Assembly (NCBI GenBank): GCA_964036665.1
Contig: OZ038532.1
Location: forward strand, 9,114,001 to 9,178,000
Reading direction: 5' to 3'
DNA: 64,000 nt
Origin: Gordius sp. MW1
Taxonomy: Eukaryota; Nematomorpha; Gordioida; Gordea; Gordiidae
The notes beneath the pieces were generated by a model. That model worked only from the letters and a program-made list of their open reading frames with translations, was not told where the DNA came from and ran no database searches. Both the position numbers and the translations under genes were made by a program. The first letter of the stretch is position 1. Every line of letters starts with the position of its first letter. Positions 10,441 to 23,499 of the stretch are shown here, one piece after another.

Positions 10441-11385
10441 CTCATTTTGAAAGTGAGAACTTAAGTAGAAGCACGGTACCTTAAAAGAGCTCTAAAATTG
10501 CCATCACCAGATGACGCTGGGAAAAAGAAAATATGAAATTATTTACAATTGCTTTCTTTATGTTTTATACCAGATTTTATCATTTTGATGTTGAATTAAA
10601 AATGTTTTTGGAAATTTCCCCCCCCCCCCCCGCAGAGAAAATCCTGGCTACGCGCCTGATTTGCCCCCACTCGAACCTGAAATGCTTTTTTATATTTGGC
10701 TTGAGCCCTAACCAGCCCTATTTTTTATACAAACTTTTAGTTAAATTTTACATCTGAAAATTGATTTACCATCTGAATATTGATTTACCATATAAATATA
10801 TAATGTATTAGATTGTTATTATTTAAAATTCACAACTGGGATAAGTTCAAAATGAAAAATCCATTTTCACTTGCTACTATTAATTAAGTTCCTAATTTAA
10901 ACTTAAATATCTACCTTTATGAAATAAATTTTATTTAACGGTTAAAAATAAAAAGCTTTTTGAAATATTTACATATTTTATTTTTAAAGTTTCATTAACT
11001 TCAATGTATATTTATAAATACTAGAATAAAATTGGCAATTTTAATCAGAAAGTTATTTTTGAGAGGGGGAGGGGCTAGAGCTTAAAAGCTATATTATTGC
11101 TATATGAATATTTTTTTCATATCGAGTTGGGTTATAAATTAGATTTTATAATAGGTTAGTTGTTGGCATTGATTCTAGCCGGCCTCGGGTCCAGCTGCCC
11201 CATTAGGTCCGACCCAAGTTTGCTAATTTTTTTGAAATATGCCCTAGCCCGGTCCAAGGCACTCTCGGGGCTGGCTCGGGTCGGACCTCGGGTTGCCCGT
11301 GCAAGGCCCTATGCGTTAATATATATTAAAACTTTACAGTGGTATTAAATACATAAATGAAATATTCAACAAATGCCATTTATAT
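10441..11385. other. Repeat debris
   Basis: It holds a C run at about 10618-10632 with CTGGCTACGCGCC, related to the MITE at 11386. A GC-rich patch at 11170-11310 is rich in CTCGGGTC and CCCGA and ends in GTGCAAGGCCCTA, resembling the terminus of the hAT-type element at 50736-51304. No gene recognised. Confidence 0.4.
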
Positions 11386-11521
11386 ATGGGCGTAGCCAGC
11401 ATTACGATTAGAGGGGGGCAATAATGACTTAGGGAGGGGCAAAATGATTAATAAATTTCACCAAATTTTTGGATTTAGAGGGGGGCAGCAGCCCCTCCCT
11501 GCTCCCCTTGGCTACGCCCAT
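11386..11521. mobile_element. MITE with ATGGGCGTAGCCA inverted ends (copy 1)
   Basis: ATGGGCGTAGCCA at 11386-11398 is mirrored by TGGCTACGCCCAT at 11509-11521, giving 136 bp with internal G-rich stretches. Related copies lie at 16361-16520 and 32464-32621. Confidence 0.65.
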
Positions 11522-13389
11522 GGATTTATAACTATTTGATAATACATCAATATCTTGCATAAGCCTTAAAATTACATATACTAACACTGTTGCTAATGCT
11601 ATTATAATCTTAGTCACTATTTGAGTTTAAATCTCCTTAATTTTTCCACCCACCTAAGACCTGCAAAGCGTTGCTTTGGCTCAGTCTTTAATTCTATAAA
11701 TTAATATTTGTCAATAGTGAATACAGGATTATACTTATATTGTGGAAAGGGGATGTTATTTTTTTTAATTTATAATGCTTTTATGCAATAATTGAATGAA
11801 TTCTTAAATTAAAATCTATTGTAACTGTCGAGTTCTTTTTAAGCTTTGATAATAATATGGATTATTAAGAGTTGGAAATAAATAAGGCACTACTGCTTGC
11901 AAACATATCGTAAATCCTTAAAATATCTGGCCTTATTCGAATCCTCCATTTTTATACCTATTATTTCGTCATGCTCAGGGACATTGAGGAAGAGCGCTTT
12001 AAATTTTTTTAATGAACTTAATGAACGCTCACCTCCTTCGTAAATTTCGGATAGTTTTCTACTAAGTCAATCAATAGCCATTGCCATCGCTAAATCCAAT
12101 TTTTTTTCCCTGATGGATTCAATGCTCATTCTAAAAAAGACGAAGAAACTGATAATGTCTTTTAAACATTTTATTTATTAATATTTTCATTCTTGTATCC
12201 TTCTATTTATTGTCATTATGTACTTAATATCTTTTTTATAATAAAGCATTTTTTATCAAATCAAAAAAATAACAATTATCATTATTAACATATGGCATTG
12301 GTAAATTTAGTTTTGAACTTTGCGTATAATATATGTTAAGGTTACTAGAGGATTTGAAGCAAAGATAAGATTTGTGTCATGGTTTACATGGCTTTATAAT
12401 AAAATAGGCCAACCAACCCTTCCGAAATCTTCTAAATGTCCGCTTGGCTGTCTTCGAATTATCATAACTGCCTGAGTGCCCGGCCCGAAATATATATTTG
12501 ACCGTTAGGCCTGACTTTATTAAATCCCGAATTATTTTAACCTCTAAAAGAAGATAAGCATCACATTAATGGCATACTAATTATAACAAAACAAAATATA
12601 TGCGAGCAATTAAAGGCTACATAAATATTTTGCTCCTTTTCATTAACGTACATGTTATATATTTGAATATTGTATTTTAATATTTATTCCAAACGAGACG
12701 ATCGAATCGTTTCGTACTTTAGATTTACCCTTTCTAATTGCCATAAGGTTATTTTGTTCTCTCGCGCTTTTATCTATACTTAATAAACTCCATCTATATC
12801 ATTACACGGCTTTGAATTAAGGAAGGGGGGGGGCAAAGGTTTAAAAAAATGACCTCGCGGAAAGAGGGCAAAATAATCATTTTTAGTATTATTCCCTTAT
12901 ATTTTTTTAACAATTTTAATTTAATTCTCATTTCTTTAGGATAAGATCTACCGTAAACATTATGCAATCAAATAAAAAAGTGACAAAATAGTAGGCAAAA
13001 ACATAAATATTACACTAGATGTTAAATATATAAGCTCGAATTGTCGGCTAGCCTGTTAGAAATTTTAAATTACGACAGTTGCCCGGTTTGGTCAGGTCCG
13101 TGGGCGGTATAGTAACATTTTTTAAAGTGGTAATGTTAAATCGATCATAAAAACACCTTCTTCAACCCCCTCAGATTCTTTTCAATTCTGATTATAATGA
13201 CCTAATTTCTAAGAGTTTTAGTTCATTTGGACCATTTATCGTTAAGCTCTGGGTGTTTAAAGGTCGAAATCATTCTTTTATGGCACCGGCTTATGACACG
13301 ACATTTAAGAAAACTTTAAATAAGCCACCCTTTCTCTTATTCTTTATCATGTATTTGATACCACAGTCATGGGGTTTGTTTTGATGAGT
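11522..13389. other. AT-rich DNA with weak relics
   Basis: At 11645-11695 a piece resembles the Helitron 3' end (CAAAGCGTTGCTTTGGCTCA, inverted). At 11936-12134 the minus strand holds a coding-like frame with one TGA (contains GGERSLSSLKKFKALF), vaguely like a hAT/ZMYM1 C-terminus; I do not assign it. A G run lies at about 12823. No intact gene seen. Confidence 0.35.
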
Positions 13390-14940
13390 TTCGTCTTGAT
13401 CGAGTAGGGGCCATGTCTTGATGAATCTTCTTAGTATTTATAAATTTGTCCATTTACCTTTAAACATGACACGAGGTCGTCCTCTTCCTCTCTCTCCCTT
13501 ACTTCCATGTCAAATACTTTTCGATTTACATCATTCATCTGCCTTCTTATATGCCCATCCCACCTTAGCCGATTTTCGTTAATCAAGTCCACCATAGGTT
13601 AAATACACAAATTGTCCTGAGAAAATCATTCGTAATATAGTCGAGCTAAACATGCCTCAAGCTACACCGTATAATCTCCATGGCCTGCAATACTTGAATT
13701 CCGTGGCGTTTATTGCCTTTTTTCACCTCCAAAGAGTAACACTGATCTTACGATGGGTTTGTAAGCTTTGCTCTTCAACCATATTTGCATTTTTGTCAAA
13801 ATTACCCCGGATATACTTCTTCATTTTGCCATTCTTTTTGAATCCAAGCATTTTCTGTTGCGCAACCTCCCTCCTGATGTAGCATCGAGCCAAGGTATGT
13901 AAACCTCTCTATTTTTAGGTACTTTAGATGATCATCTAGCAATGTGGTGCCTTTAATGTTTATCTTCATGTATACCGTTTTAGATTGCTGATTTCTCAAC
14001 CATATCCAGCCAAACGCTTGACCACATTACGACTTCTTTGAATATTTCCTTTCTCTCTTCGCATAAGTACTCTATCATAGGCATATAGCATACACAATGG
14101 AGATGGCTTTTGGATGTCTCTGGTTATTGTGTTCATCATTATATTGAATAAAAAGGGACTTAGAACAGATCCTTGATGTAATCTAATTTCAACCCGAAAA
14201 GGTTTAGAGTCTTCAACTGGTCCTAACGCACGAATATGAGGTTTTATAAATATTTTTCATAAGATAAGCATCAGAATGTTTTGTTTTCTCAAGAGATACT
14301 AAAAGCAAGGGACCGTGTCATAAGCTTTCTCAAAGTAGATAAAGACCATTTTTTTCCTCTTGCCCCATATTTATTCAAGTTTTGTCTTAGTGCGGAGATC
14401 GGGTCGATTGTGAATTTGCCGGCCACAAATTGGAATTCATTAGCCGATATTTCCACTTCAGTTTTAGACTTATTACTAAGATCCTATTTATAAGTTTCAT
14501 TTCAAGGAGTAACAAGTCAACTTTATACCTCTATTATTGCCTCAGGCCTGAAGGTTTCCTTTGCCTTTGAATAAAGGTATAATCGTGCTTGCTCTTCACT
14601 TATTAGGAGATCGCTTCTCTACCAATACCTTATTAAAAAGGTTCGTCATAATGGTGACATCTTCTTCATGACATCTGAGCAATGCTTCCATAGGTGTTCC
14701 ATCCGTACCATTAGCTTTTCCTTTTGCCACTCGACCATACTTATGTTTGGCCCAATATAGGGATGGGAATCTTTGTCATTTGAATATTCATAAGTGCCTT
14801 GTATAATTGTAAAAACAACTGGCTGGTTTTTCCCACGTGTTGCTATACTTGGTTGGTGGTGCATCTGAAATTCTTTTTGTATAGGGTGGGATTTTTTGGT
14901 TCGCCTCTGGCGTCTGGTAGTTTGTAAAGACACCCAAAGC
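13390..14940 (-). pseudogene. RTE-like LINE reverse transcriptase relic
   Basis: Minus-strand remnants follow the RT order of the LINE at 33572-36591. RT N-terminal blocks lie near 14646-14720. A palm region LHQGSVLSPFLFN lies near 14150-14170. The active-site box reads YAYD at 14074-14085 instead of YADD. The block FTYLGSMLHQEGG lies in 13802-13999. Towards 13400 is the C-terminal part with its NRLRW-like motif. The frame shifts several times, no endonuclease part is visible, and the loss of a catalytic Asp shows the copy is dead. Confidence 0.75.
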
Positions 14941-15394
14941 CCTTTAGGCGACCTTAGCGTTGGTCATTTAGGTATTGGTCGTTCGTTTTGGGCGAGGCAT
15001 GCAAGTTTATGAGTTTTTTCAATTATATTTAGGTAATAAGCGTTTGATTGAAGTAAAATAAAAAAATTCTAGGACGTCACAATGAAGTGGAATGTAATAA
15101 TCTATAATTATTTTTCAATTAATATGACTCTATGCAGTGCATAAAAAAGTTGAGTTATTAAACAAAGTAATGTTCTCAGTATTTAATTCAATTTTTGTTC
15201 AGTCGAATATTCAAATGCTTAGGAAATAATTTAATGCTGTTTAATATATTCAAATGCTCACTAAATAATTTAATGTTCAGTATTTTAATCTCATTAATTA
15301 ATTCCTGTGGTTAGATTTTTGTCCTATGTTGCTGAATAAATTTTTGCCCAATAACTGGAATTTATTTTTAAAATAAAATACATATTCAAATTAG
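14941..15394. other. AT-rich DNA without recognised features
   Basis: Nothing identified. Confidence 0.5.
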
Positions 15395-16360
15395 ATCTGA
15401 ACTAGTGTTTCGATCTCGTTTCGGTCTCGAAGGCAAAATCTCGTCTTGTCTCATGAGCGATTATGAAAATCTCAATCTTCTCTCGTCTCGGCCTAGAAAA
15501 ATCTCGATCTCGTCTCGACTTAAAAAAAATTATACCAAATAAAAAATTCCTCCTATTTTATAAAAGGATTAAATAAGTGTTAAGAAAATTCGAATGGCAA
15601 ACCTTTTATATATGAAAACATTACAAACTTTTATAAATTTAGCGCGACACGACATCTAATTGACAATATAGATATATTAACTAATTTCTAGGGATAGCAT
15701 TTACTATGGAAAGTGCAAATTAAAAAAAAATTTGAAGTATAGTAAAAGGACCGCTTCCATTAAATATATAAAATAGCATAATTGTGCATTAAATTCAGAA
15801 ATTAACGATGGTGTTTATTGACACCTTTTAGATTTGAGTTTGAACCAGTATTCTTGTGAGTCTTTTATAGCTGAAACTTCTATGTAATAAATATACTAAA
15901 TAATTGTTAGATTAAAGACCTAATTAATTTTTATAGTTCAAGCAAATTTGTATCAAACTTACTGTGTCTGTCAAATATAAATTGACTTAGAAATTTATAA
16001 GTTCACTTATATTTAACCTAGTTATATATTTGGACAAATTGAGACCCTTATTAGCCCTGTCTAAAGCCTCAAAGTTGACCTTAACTTATTTAAGGCAAAC
16101 ATTTAGTCCGTTGATATAACCAATATCGTAGCGCAGAGTTTATTGCATGTTTACTATAGGGTTATAAACCACAAAGAGCTAGTGACTTTTAATGACAATA
16201 TTATTATATACAGAATTAATAACTAGTTGCACAAATTAAAACGTTTTAAAAACAACAATAAAAGCAACATTATTATAGGATCAAGAACATAAGGTTTTAA
16301 ACTTTAAAACCAATATAATCAAATTTGTATCTTAACTAATTATTATCTTCCTATTCTAAC

Positions 16361-16520
16361 ATGGGCGTAGTCAGAGATGGCAGGGGCCCCTGAATGACGA
16401 AAAAAAATTTCAATGCAAAAACCCTTAAAAATTAAAAAAAAATTTATGATTTGCCCCTCCCTAATTGAGCTTTTAAATGTTTAGCCCCCCCCCCCCATTT
16501 CAAAACCTGGCTACGTCCAT
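16361..16520. mobile_element. MITE with ATGGGCGTAGTCA inverted ends (copy 2)
   Basis: ATGGGCGTAG at 16361 pairs with CTACGTCCAT ending 16520. An internal C run lies at about 16485. It is nested in the 15403-17414 element. Confidence 0.6.
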
Positions 16521-17087
16521 ATTCTAACTAACTTTGCCATTAATTAGTTATTTATCTACTTTTGTATAGGTTCGTGTATATATTTTACATTGCACAATTG
16601 CTAAATTTATAAAAATTATTGTAAATTCCAATGCACCGGTTAACCTCAGTTAATAATGTGAAAAGTAATGCATATGACAAAACAGTGTAGTGTATTATCA
16701 TGATGTCATATTAAGGTTCAAAAATTTAGAAGGTATACTATTAGTTGAAGCATAAAAACTCTAGAAAATTCATGATTTAATCTATAACACTGTCATCTAA
16801 TACTCAAATGTACTTTTGAAATCGTTAGGCAGGCACAAATGACGTTAGGTTGCTCAAAATATCTCGAGTCACCTTAGCTTTATTCGTACAAGTATTCAAA
16901 CTTATTGACCACCAATTTATAATAACCGCATCATGCAGGATGAAAAACCGCAAAATTCAAATATGCTTTAGTAATATTTACTACTCCAATAGAACTTTTC
17001 CAAGTCAAAATTTTGTAACATTTAATAATGCTAAGGATACAAATATGGGACAATATATTATATACACACACCCTATGGGCCATCCGT

Positions 17088-17173
17088 ACTTAGGTAAATG
17101 AACTGTAATTGCCAAATTTTAACCTTTTTGACTTAGGTAAATGAACTGTAATTGCCAAATTCTAACCTTTTTG
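17088..17173. repeat. Two-copy 43-bp tandem duplication
   Basis: ACTTAGGTAAATGAACTG... is present at 17088-17130 and 17131-17173 with one difference seen. A 5' open frame (16850-17101) reads into it and is probably not a gene. Confidence 0.8.
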
Positions 17174-17519
17174 CAAAAATATATTATAGTTACTACACCT
17201 AGGTGTTATTTTAATATCAAATATATTCCTATCATATTGATTTATATTTAATATCTTAAATGTAAATCATGCAAATTAAAATACCTAAAATCTAATTATT
17301 AATAGAAAGCCGAGATCTAGCCGAAAAACCTCGTATCGTCTTGACATCAAAATTTTCGTCTCGATCCCGTGTCAGTTTTTTAAATCCAAGAATTCTCGGT
17401 TTTTCCCATTACTAATTTGAACCAGCAATGCCAATCTTAGAGTGTTACCTGTGTGGTTGTCTTTTATATTTCATGTATTTATATTTTATTACTGTCAACG
17501 GATTTTTAAAAAATAAACT

Positions 17520-18309
17520 TAAAAAAAGACAAGGGTTTTGTTTAGTCGACCTTAAGTGTTCGACTAAGAAAAAAGACCTAAGGTTTAATGGTCTGTTTAA
17601 GTGAGAATTGTCGTAATTGTCATTTACAGAGATAAATATATATTTTAACGAGAATTGGTGGGCTAGGGTGTCATGATGTTATAAATATTAAGGTTAAATG
17701 AGCCAATTTTTCGTTAAAAAATTTATTTACCTCTTTAAAATGACATTTATGAAGTTAGGTTGACAAATTATATTTTTATATTCAAACTAACTTTATAACA
17801 CCTTAACCCACCGATATTCGTTAAACGAATTTATTTAGCTCTATAGACAACTATTGTGCCAATTGTCACCAAGATAAGTTGACTAATCAATATTAATTTT
17901 ATAATTTTATGACACCGCATCCCACCTATTTTTGTTCAAAAAGTTTATTTAGCCCTAAAAATGACAGTTATAACAATTGTCCTATTTATAATATTATTTA
18001 TAAAATCCTATTTTAAAGCCAGGTATCAATAACAATCACGCTCAACCTCTTTTATAATCCATCATTATCATTAATGCTGATTGAAGTCATTACAATCATA
18101 AATTTACAATATCAAATTACTATTTTTCCCCCACCTCAGAACACCTAAGCCAAAGATCGACTAATAAAAACAGAATAACATTTGGTCTATTATAAAAATT
18201 GTGACAGCCTAAAGGTTGACTTAACAATAACACAAACGTATGTTTTCGACCAAACACAAACGTCGACTAAGAAAAACATTAGCTTTTTTTTACAACACTG
18301 GTGTTAACT
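17520..18309. repeat. Dispersed repeat with TTAGTCGACC / GTCGACTAA ends
   Basis: GTTTAGTCGACCTTAAGTG near 17538 faces GTCGACTAAGAAAAAC near 18252, and the right end TTTACAACACTG matches the window start (1-67). Short motifs such as TTATTTAGCTC and AATTGTC recur inside. A matching left terminus was not found. Confidence 0.45.
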
Positions 18310-19221
18310 ATAGTTATTAGATTGCTAACTTACTTCAACTCCAAACGCGAGCACGCACAGAGTTGTTTAATATGCGCGTTAACATAATCTGCCTGTTCGG
18401 TGCATTAGGCAGAAAAGTAGAATATAAAAATGCTCGAGAGTCGAAACAGCAAAATCTGTTCAAGCATTGAGCAGATTACCCGAGCAGAAACTCGAGCAGA
18501 TAGCAGATTTAAATAAAGCAATTGCTACGAGTTCGCAACTTTAAATATTTGCTCATTATATATCATAAATAAATTTAGAAGTTTGCCCCCCCCCTTCATC
18601 TCCCTCCCCCTTTTACACTATTTCCCACCGAGGGGGGGATATGCCCTTCCGCCTTTTTTACCTACTTTCTCGTTCGGTGGGGGGTGGGGGGGGGGGGGGG
18701 GTGATACTCCGCCCCCCCTGGAGGTGGAGCGTAAAAAGGGGAAGGGGGCAAAACACCTCATCTCCACTGGGAGAGGGTAAAAAACACATAGAATAATAAC
18801 ATATTAAAAAATCCTTAATTTTTATTTATAATATAAAATTTTGTTGATCAAGACGTATTTTTTTGATGGAAGTGAATTCGGTAAAAGGAAAATAATGGGA
18901 TAAAATCGGGTTGCCATATAAATAATAAAAATTACATATAAACTTTTCAGGTGGATAAGTGTATCAGTTTTTTATGCTATAAATAATATTTTCCACTTAT
19001 TTAATTATTTATAAAAAATAAATGTTTTCCTTGACTACCTCTGTCATGCATCATAGGTACATAATATGTCACCATAAAATTCTAATTTAATAATCAATCG
19101 AATATGATAATTTTGTTAGCCCATAAAGAGGTTTTTACAGAAAAATTATTTTGACCACACATCATGTAAGAATTCAATGTTTATGTCACAATTATATATA
19201 TATAATAATCATAAGTATATA
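18310..19221. other. Intergenic, with a G/C-run hairpin zone at 18584-18780
   Basis: Between 18584 and 18780 runs of C and G face each other (C9 near 18585, a nearly pure G tract 18677-18701, C7 near 18711), so the strand could fold back or form quadruplexes. A 65-codon open frame across it is Pro/Gly low complexity. The rest is AT-rich and holds the 3' flank of PTRH2. Confidence 0.5.
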
Positions 19222-19967
19222 TTAAAGTAATTTTAAATGCCTAGTTATATGATCAATTAACGGTTGAGGTGCTGGACCTATTCCTATGACAGTACATGTA
19301 CCAGGATCAAGTTGGGTTCTTCCTGCATCACAGATGAGGCTGTTTATGTGACCCATAGAATTTGCCATTTCAGACACTTCTAGCAATTGGGCCTCATTAT
19401 CAACCTTCACAACTATTTTTGGTTGCCCTTGCTTGAGCCAAATTTTTAAATATGCCTTGACATAGGGGTCATCTTTAGCAGATGCTAGATGATAGCACTC
19501 AACTGCTGCATGAGCACATTGTGCAGCAATTTTACCTTTACCCATCTTCAAATCATTCCTCACAACCATTATTAATTTGTAATGTTCTCTTTTCAGTTTT
19601 GAAAGTTCAGATTGTGGAATGGCTAAGCAGAAGAATTGTACATATATATATTATCTATGAATATAATTTTAGAAACATAAATTCTTATTGTTGAGACTTA
19701 TAAAACTTAACAGTTTAACGACATTAAAAAAATTATCGTATAATATATACTTTTTGCAGGTGAATTCTGAGAAATTTCCTTAAAATAATGATTATTGGAA
19801 CGATTCTTTTGAAAGGAATATAAAAAATTTGTTAAATTTTTGTGTTTTCTACCTAATAGCCATCCAATTGATATTCCTCCAGTAAATGATAATCCAATAG
19901 CAACAAATAATACAGGTGGTGAAAAATTGTTTAAAAAATGTTGAATGTTTTGATAAGGAAAACTCAT
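19222..19967 (-). CDS. PTRH2: Peptidyl-tRNA hydrolase 2
   Basis: Two exons, 19967-19751 and 19622-19222, give 618 nt or 205 residues; the intron is 128 bp (19750-19623) with donor GTATAT, acceptor TTCTGCTTAG and a codon split 1/2. Residues about 18-40 form a membrane anchor (PPVLFVAIGLSFTGGISIGW), as in the mitochondrial outer-membrane/cytosolic PTRH2 of animals. The catalytic domain fills the C-terminal 115 residues with the hallmark blocks VVRNDLKMGKGKIAAQCAHA, ICDAGRTQL and the end VIGIGPAPQPLID...HLKLL. The enzyme cleaves peptidyl-tRNA released from stalled ribosomes; human PTRH2 also regulates apoptosis. Length matches the family and nothing is broken. A pseudogene copy lies at 37745-40807. 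Confidence 0.97.
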
Positions 19968-22398
19968 AATTTAAATTTACAATATACCGTCATTAAGTGA
20001 CACTACTAATCAAGTCTTTAAAGCGGTTATTTTTCATATATATCTGGGAGATAAATTTAGATTATTTGTCAAGGATTTATCTAAGCATACTAATTTCAAA
20101 TACAATAAAAGATTAGTCTACCATCTATATTTCACCAGACCCAGGTGGATTTAAATTTATGTATTTGGGTAAAATCAATCATACCTACTAATAAATTTAA
20201 GGCACTATATAAAATAATAATTTTATGCAATAAAAATATATTTGTAGAGTACATTCATATAATCTTAAAAATTTTTATTTAATATTTGATATCTTAACTC
20301 AACTACCTAATATTTAAGAGATAACACTTGTAACTCGTCTTAGATACGCTACAAGCGATCCGCACGAGAAAATTTTAATAAGTGAAAAGTATCATCTGTT
20401 CTATATGCGGGTGCGAAGCTTTTAAAATAAAAAATTAAACAGGCCGTGTTCGGATGGGCCAATCAATATTAATTAGGGTCGTGGAATTAATACCAAATTC
20501 TGACGAACCCCAAAAATAATTTAAGAATTCAATTTTTGATTTTTGATATGGATTCTTGGTGACAAGTAATTTTTGATGACAAAAATAAGTATCGTGAAAT
20601 CCGTATATAGAAATGGAAATCGTGATCCTATTTATTTGATTTGTTCATCTATAGGAACATTCCTATAACCTGTCACATTTTGCATTTCCTCATATTAATA
20701 TTAAATAATCTGTTCATCTTTTATTTGCTTTATGGGATATGATTTCACTTCTACCTAATTTATTATAGTAGCTTTTCTATTTAAAGCCAAATAATAATAT
20801 TTTAAAATGTTCTATAAAGCATTCAAAATTTATGTATGAAATACAAAATAATTGAATTTTGTATTGTAGGGGTTTATTGCAACTCAATTTATCTTAGCCG
20901 ATTTTCAACAAAATAAAACATTTAAAGAGGACTGTGTGCCCAAGCCCAACTGTACCCAAGTGGATTTCTGATTACACAAAATTCTTTAGCGTTTACCATT
21001 GACTGATTATAGAACTAATAACTTTTCAAAAGTCATTTTTACGACCTCATTTATGTAATTAAGAGATAATAATAAAAATGTGATGTTAGAAATCTCACTT
21101 TTACGTTTTTAAATTAGGATGAATTCATACTTTTACAAGATGCGATTTTAACGTAATGAGGAATAGATAGGGGGATGGCAGGGGGGAAAAGGTAAAAGAC
21201 TCCCTCGCAACAATATACTTTTATTTTGTTCTTTAAATCTTGGTTATTTTATTTTATTGAGTTAAAACTAAGGATAAATATAATGATCGAAATATATAAA
21301 AAGTTATGCTTACAGTACGTGTTGTGTGCGCGTATATAAAATTTACTGATGCGTGTTGATCAATAATAATATATGGGGAAGAAATAACCAACACGTACAG
21401 CGCGGGGGGGGGGGGTGAAGTAACACACACGTAAGGAAAATTAGATGAAAAGGAATAGAGGTATACCACGGTATACCACACATTAAATAGCAGGGCCAGG
21501 GAGGGGTGATTGTGTAGACATAGATAAATTTACATACTGACCAACAAAAGTGAATTATTCAGTACTACGTTTGTATATATTAAACGTGTAATATCAATAG
21601 GAGTATCCGACAGTAAACATAACAATCAAAAAACTTGCAATTAATGTATAAAGAAAGAGGGGGGGGGATCGAATAATTATAATAACACAGGTTGGCAAAA
21701 AAACCAGCTGGAAAACGGTTAGCATACATAATGCTTTATGCAATCTTGTTATCAGCCAAGTATCAATCTAATTCAAAAAATAGTAATGATGGGATCATGA
21801 CTTGAAAGTGATCTGCATAGTAATTTATTTACCTTGCATGCTTATATCTCTTAGGTAGTTAACACTTACCAAGAAAGGTGGGAAAGTAAGAATAAATATA
21901 TTGACAGATTTAGGGGAACTATGTTATATTAAAAATTATGATCAACACTTGCTTTTTTTCATATTCTCATAAAAGTATTGTCTCAGTTTACCATACTAAT
22001 ATTGTTGTTCATAAATCAATAATTTAAACAATAAATGTAAGTATTTGTTTTGATGTTTTAATAAATAAAATGAAGGTCTTGCCATAAGTGACAGCTCTAA
22101 TAATAAATTGATAAGAATAAGGTTACACTAACCAAGAAAGATGGGAAAGTAAACGTAGATTAGGAGAAATATTGTAGGGAAGATGATTGATTTTTCTCTC
22201 AATGCATCTTTACATATTTATTTCAATATTACTATTTTTAGTGTATCAGTTTACTCGAGTTAAAAAGTAAATTTTGTGAATTAATTAATCAATGGTGCGG
22301 AATTCCTTTTATAAAAACACTCTTTTGAGGAGGGAATTAAGTATGGTACAAGCTATCAACTTTGTAATTGTGTATTTTTGGGTTGTATGATTGATCAA
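19968..22398. other. Intergenic AT-rich DNA
   Basis: No gene recognised. A diverged direct duplication of about 60 bp is visible at about 21860-21925 and 22125-22180 (ACCAAGAAAGRTGGGAAAGTAA). G runs occur near 21180, 21403 and 21659. Confidence 0.45.
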
Positions 22399-22733
22399 TC
22401 TCATATATAAAAATGAAACTATGTGTGTGTGTGTGTATATATGCCGCCACTAATTTTGAAAAACTACTAGACCGATTTGGCTCAATACTTCACAGTTTAT
22501 TCCTGACACTCCGGAGCATGTTTTAAGATTTGTTCGAGCCAAATCGGTCCAGTAGTTTTTGAGTATTACGCGTTGCACTGTATGCGGAAATAGAACAATA
22601 GAAGTAGAACATATAGACATCAAACTTTATCTTTACTTCAATAACCGCTTTATCATCATATATTCCCTAAAATTCCAACATAATTTTATACACCCGGGTA
22701 TATGGCAAAACAACGTTTGCCGGGTTCATCTAG
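22399..22733 (+). mobile_element. Short non-autonomous Helitron
   Basis: It begins TCTCATATATAAAAATG after an A and ends with a hairpin (GGCAAA / TTTGCC, near 22703-22720) 10 bp before CTAG, followed by T. This is the TC...hairpin...CTAG architecture and A|T target of Helitrons. Inside, GACCGATTTGGCT (near 22470) and AGCCAAATCGGTC (near 22540) are inverted. The same family occurs inverted at 30586-32353. Confidence 0.75.
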
Positions 22734-23499
22734 TTTCATATAAAATGTAAATTTGACGCATTAATTTTTGATAAATCACATTACATTTTCAGAAGTTTAT
22801 AAGTACATTTGCAAATGTAATTTATATTTTGCTACCAATATTAACACTTCAGAGGTGGGGTGGGGTTATAATGACCCCAAGCCATTTAAAAATGCTGTAC
22901 AAAATAAACTAGTGAATATTACAATTTAATTTTTTCAGCAGCTTAACAAAATTTACCTCAGAATATCTCTTCAAAATTTGGTTAGTTTTTATCCATTAGT
23001 TGTTAAGATAGAGAGTGTTTTAGATGCCCCGGGTCTTCCACAACTCCACCTTCCATATGAAAAAAAATCAACATTTTCTTGCATTATTGTAAACCCATTT
23101 GTGAAGAAATTAATTGCTATGAATTTATGGGCTCGTTTTTTGGTTGTCCGTTCGTTGTCCATTGTCCGTTGTCCGTTACCCTCCCTATCTATTTGCATTG
23201 GGTATATTAGGTTATCGATTTTTTAAATTAATGCATGAGAAAGAGGTGCCCCACCCCTCATCTCTATCTCCCTCGCTGTGTTATTTTTTAAATTAATGCA
23301 TAAGAGGTGCCCCACCCCTCATCTCTATCTCCCTCGGTGTGTTATATATAAGATTTGTTAAATTATCTATTATATAATAAACATAGATAAAAGTGTTTAC
23401 TTCTAATGCTATGCAATTTAACTAGTTATATAATAAACATAAATAAAAGTTGTTTACTTTTTAATTGCTATGCAATTTAACTAGTTTTGGGGTTAGAAT
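22734..23499. repeat. Repeat-rich region with short tandem duplications
   Basis: At 23226-23345 a unit of about 60 bp containing GAGGTGCCCCACCCCTCATC is present twice. At about 23365-23480 the segment ATATAATAAACATARATAAA...GCTATGCAATTTAACTAG is present twice and recurs near 23720. AATTGCTATGCAATT is itself palindromic. An inverted partner of AACACTTCAGAGGT (22845) lies near 26015. No gene. Confidence 0.6.

Larger units (their letters stand above)
15403..17414. mobile_element. Non-autonomous hAT-type element with TCTCG subterminal repeats
   Basis: The ends TAGTGTTT and CATTACTA are partly inverted and flanked by the near-identical 8-bp pair ATCTGAAC (15395-15402) and ATTTGAAC (17415-17422), the duplication size of hAT. 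Subterminal zones at 15410-15525 and 17305-17405 are rich in TCTCGTCTCG-like motifs, typical of transposase-binding repeats. No transposase is visible inside. It contains a MITE at 16361-16520 and a 43-bp tandem duplication at 17088-17173. Confidence 0.65.

Noticed and set aside
11936..12134. hAT/ZMYM1-like C-terminus on the minus strand
   Set aside because: The ERS-SLKK block resembles the family, but block order and spacing do not fit and no upstream domain is present.
18583..18780. Pro/Gly-rich open frame
   Set aside because: Translation of C and G homopolymer runs only.
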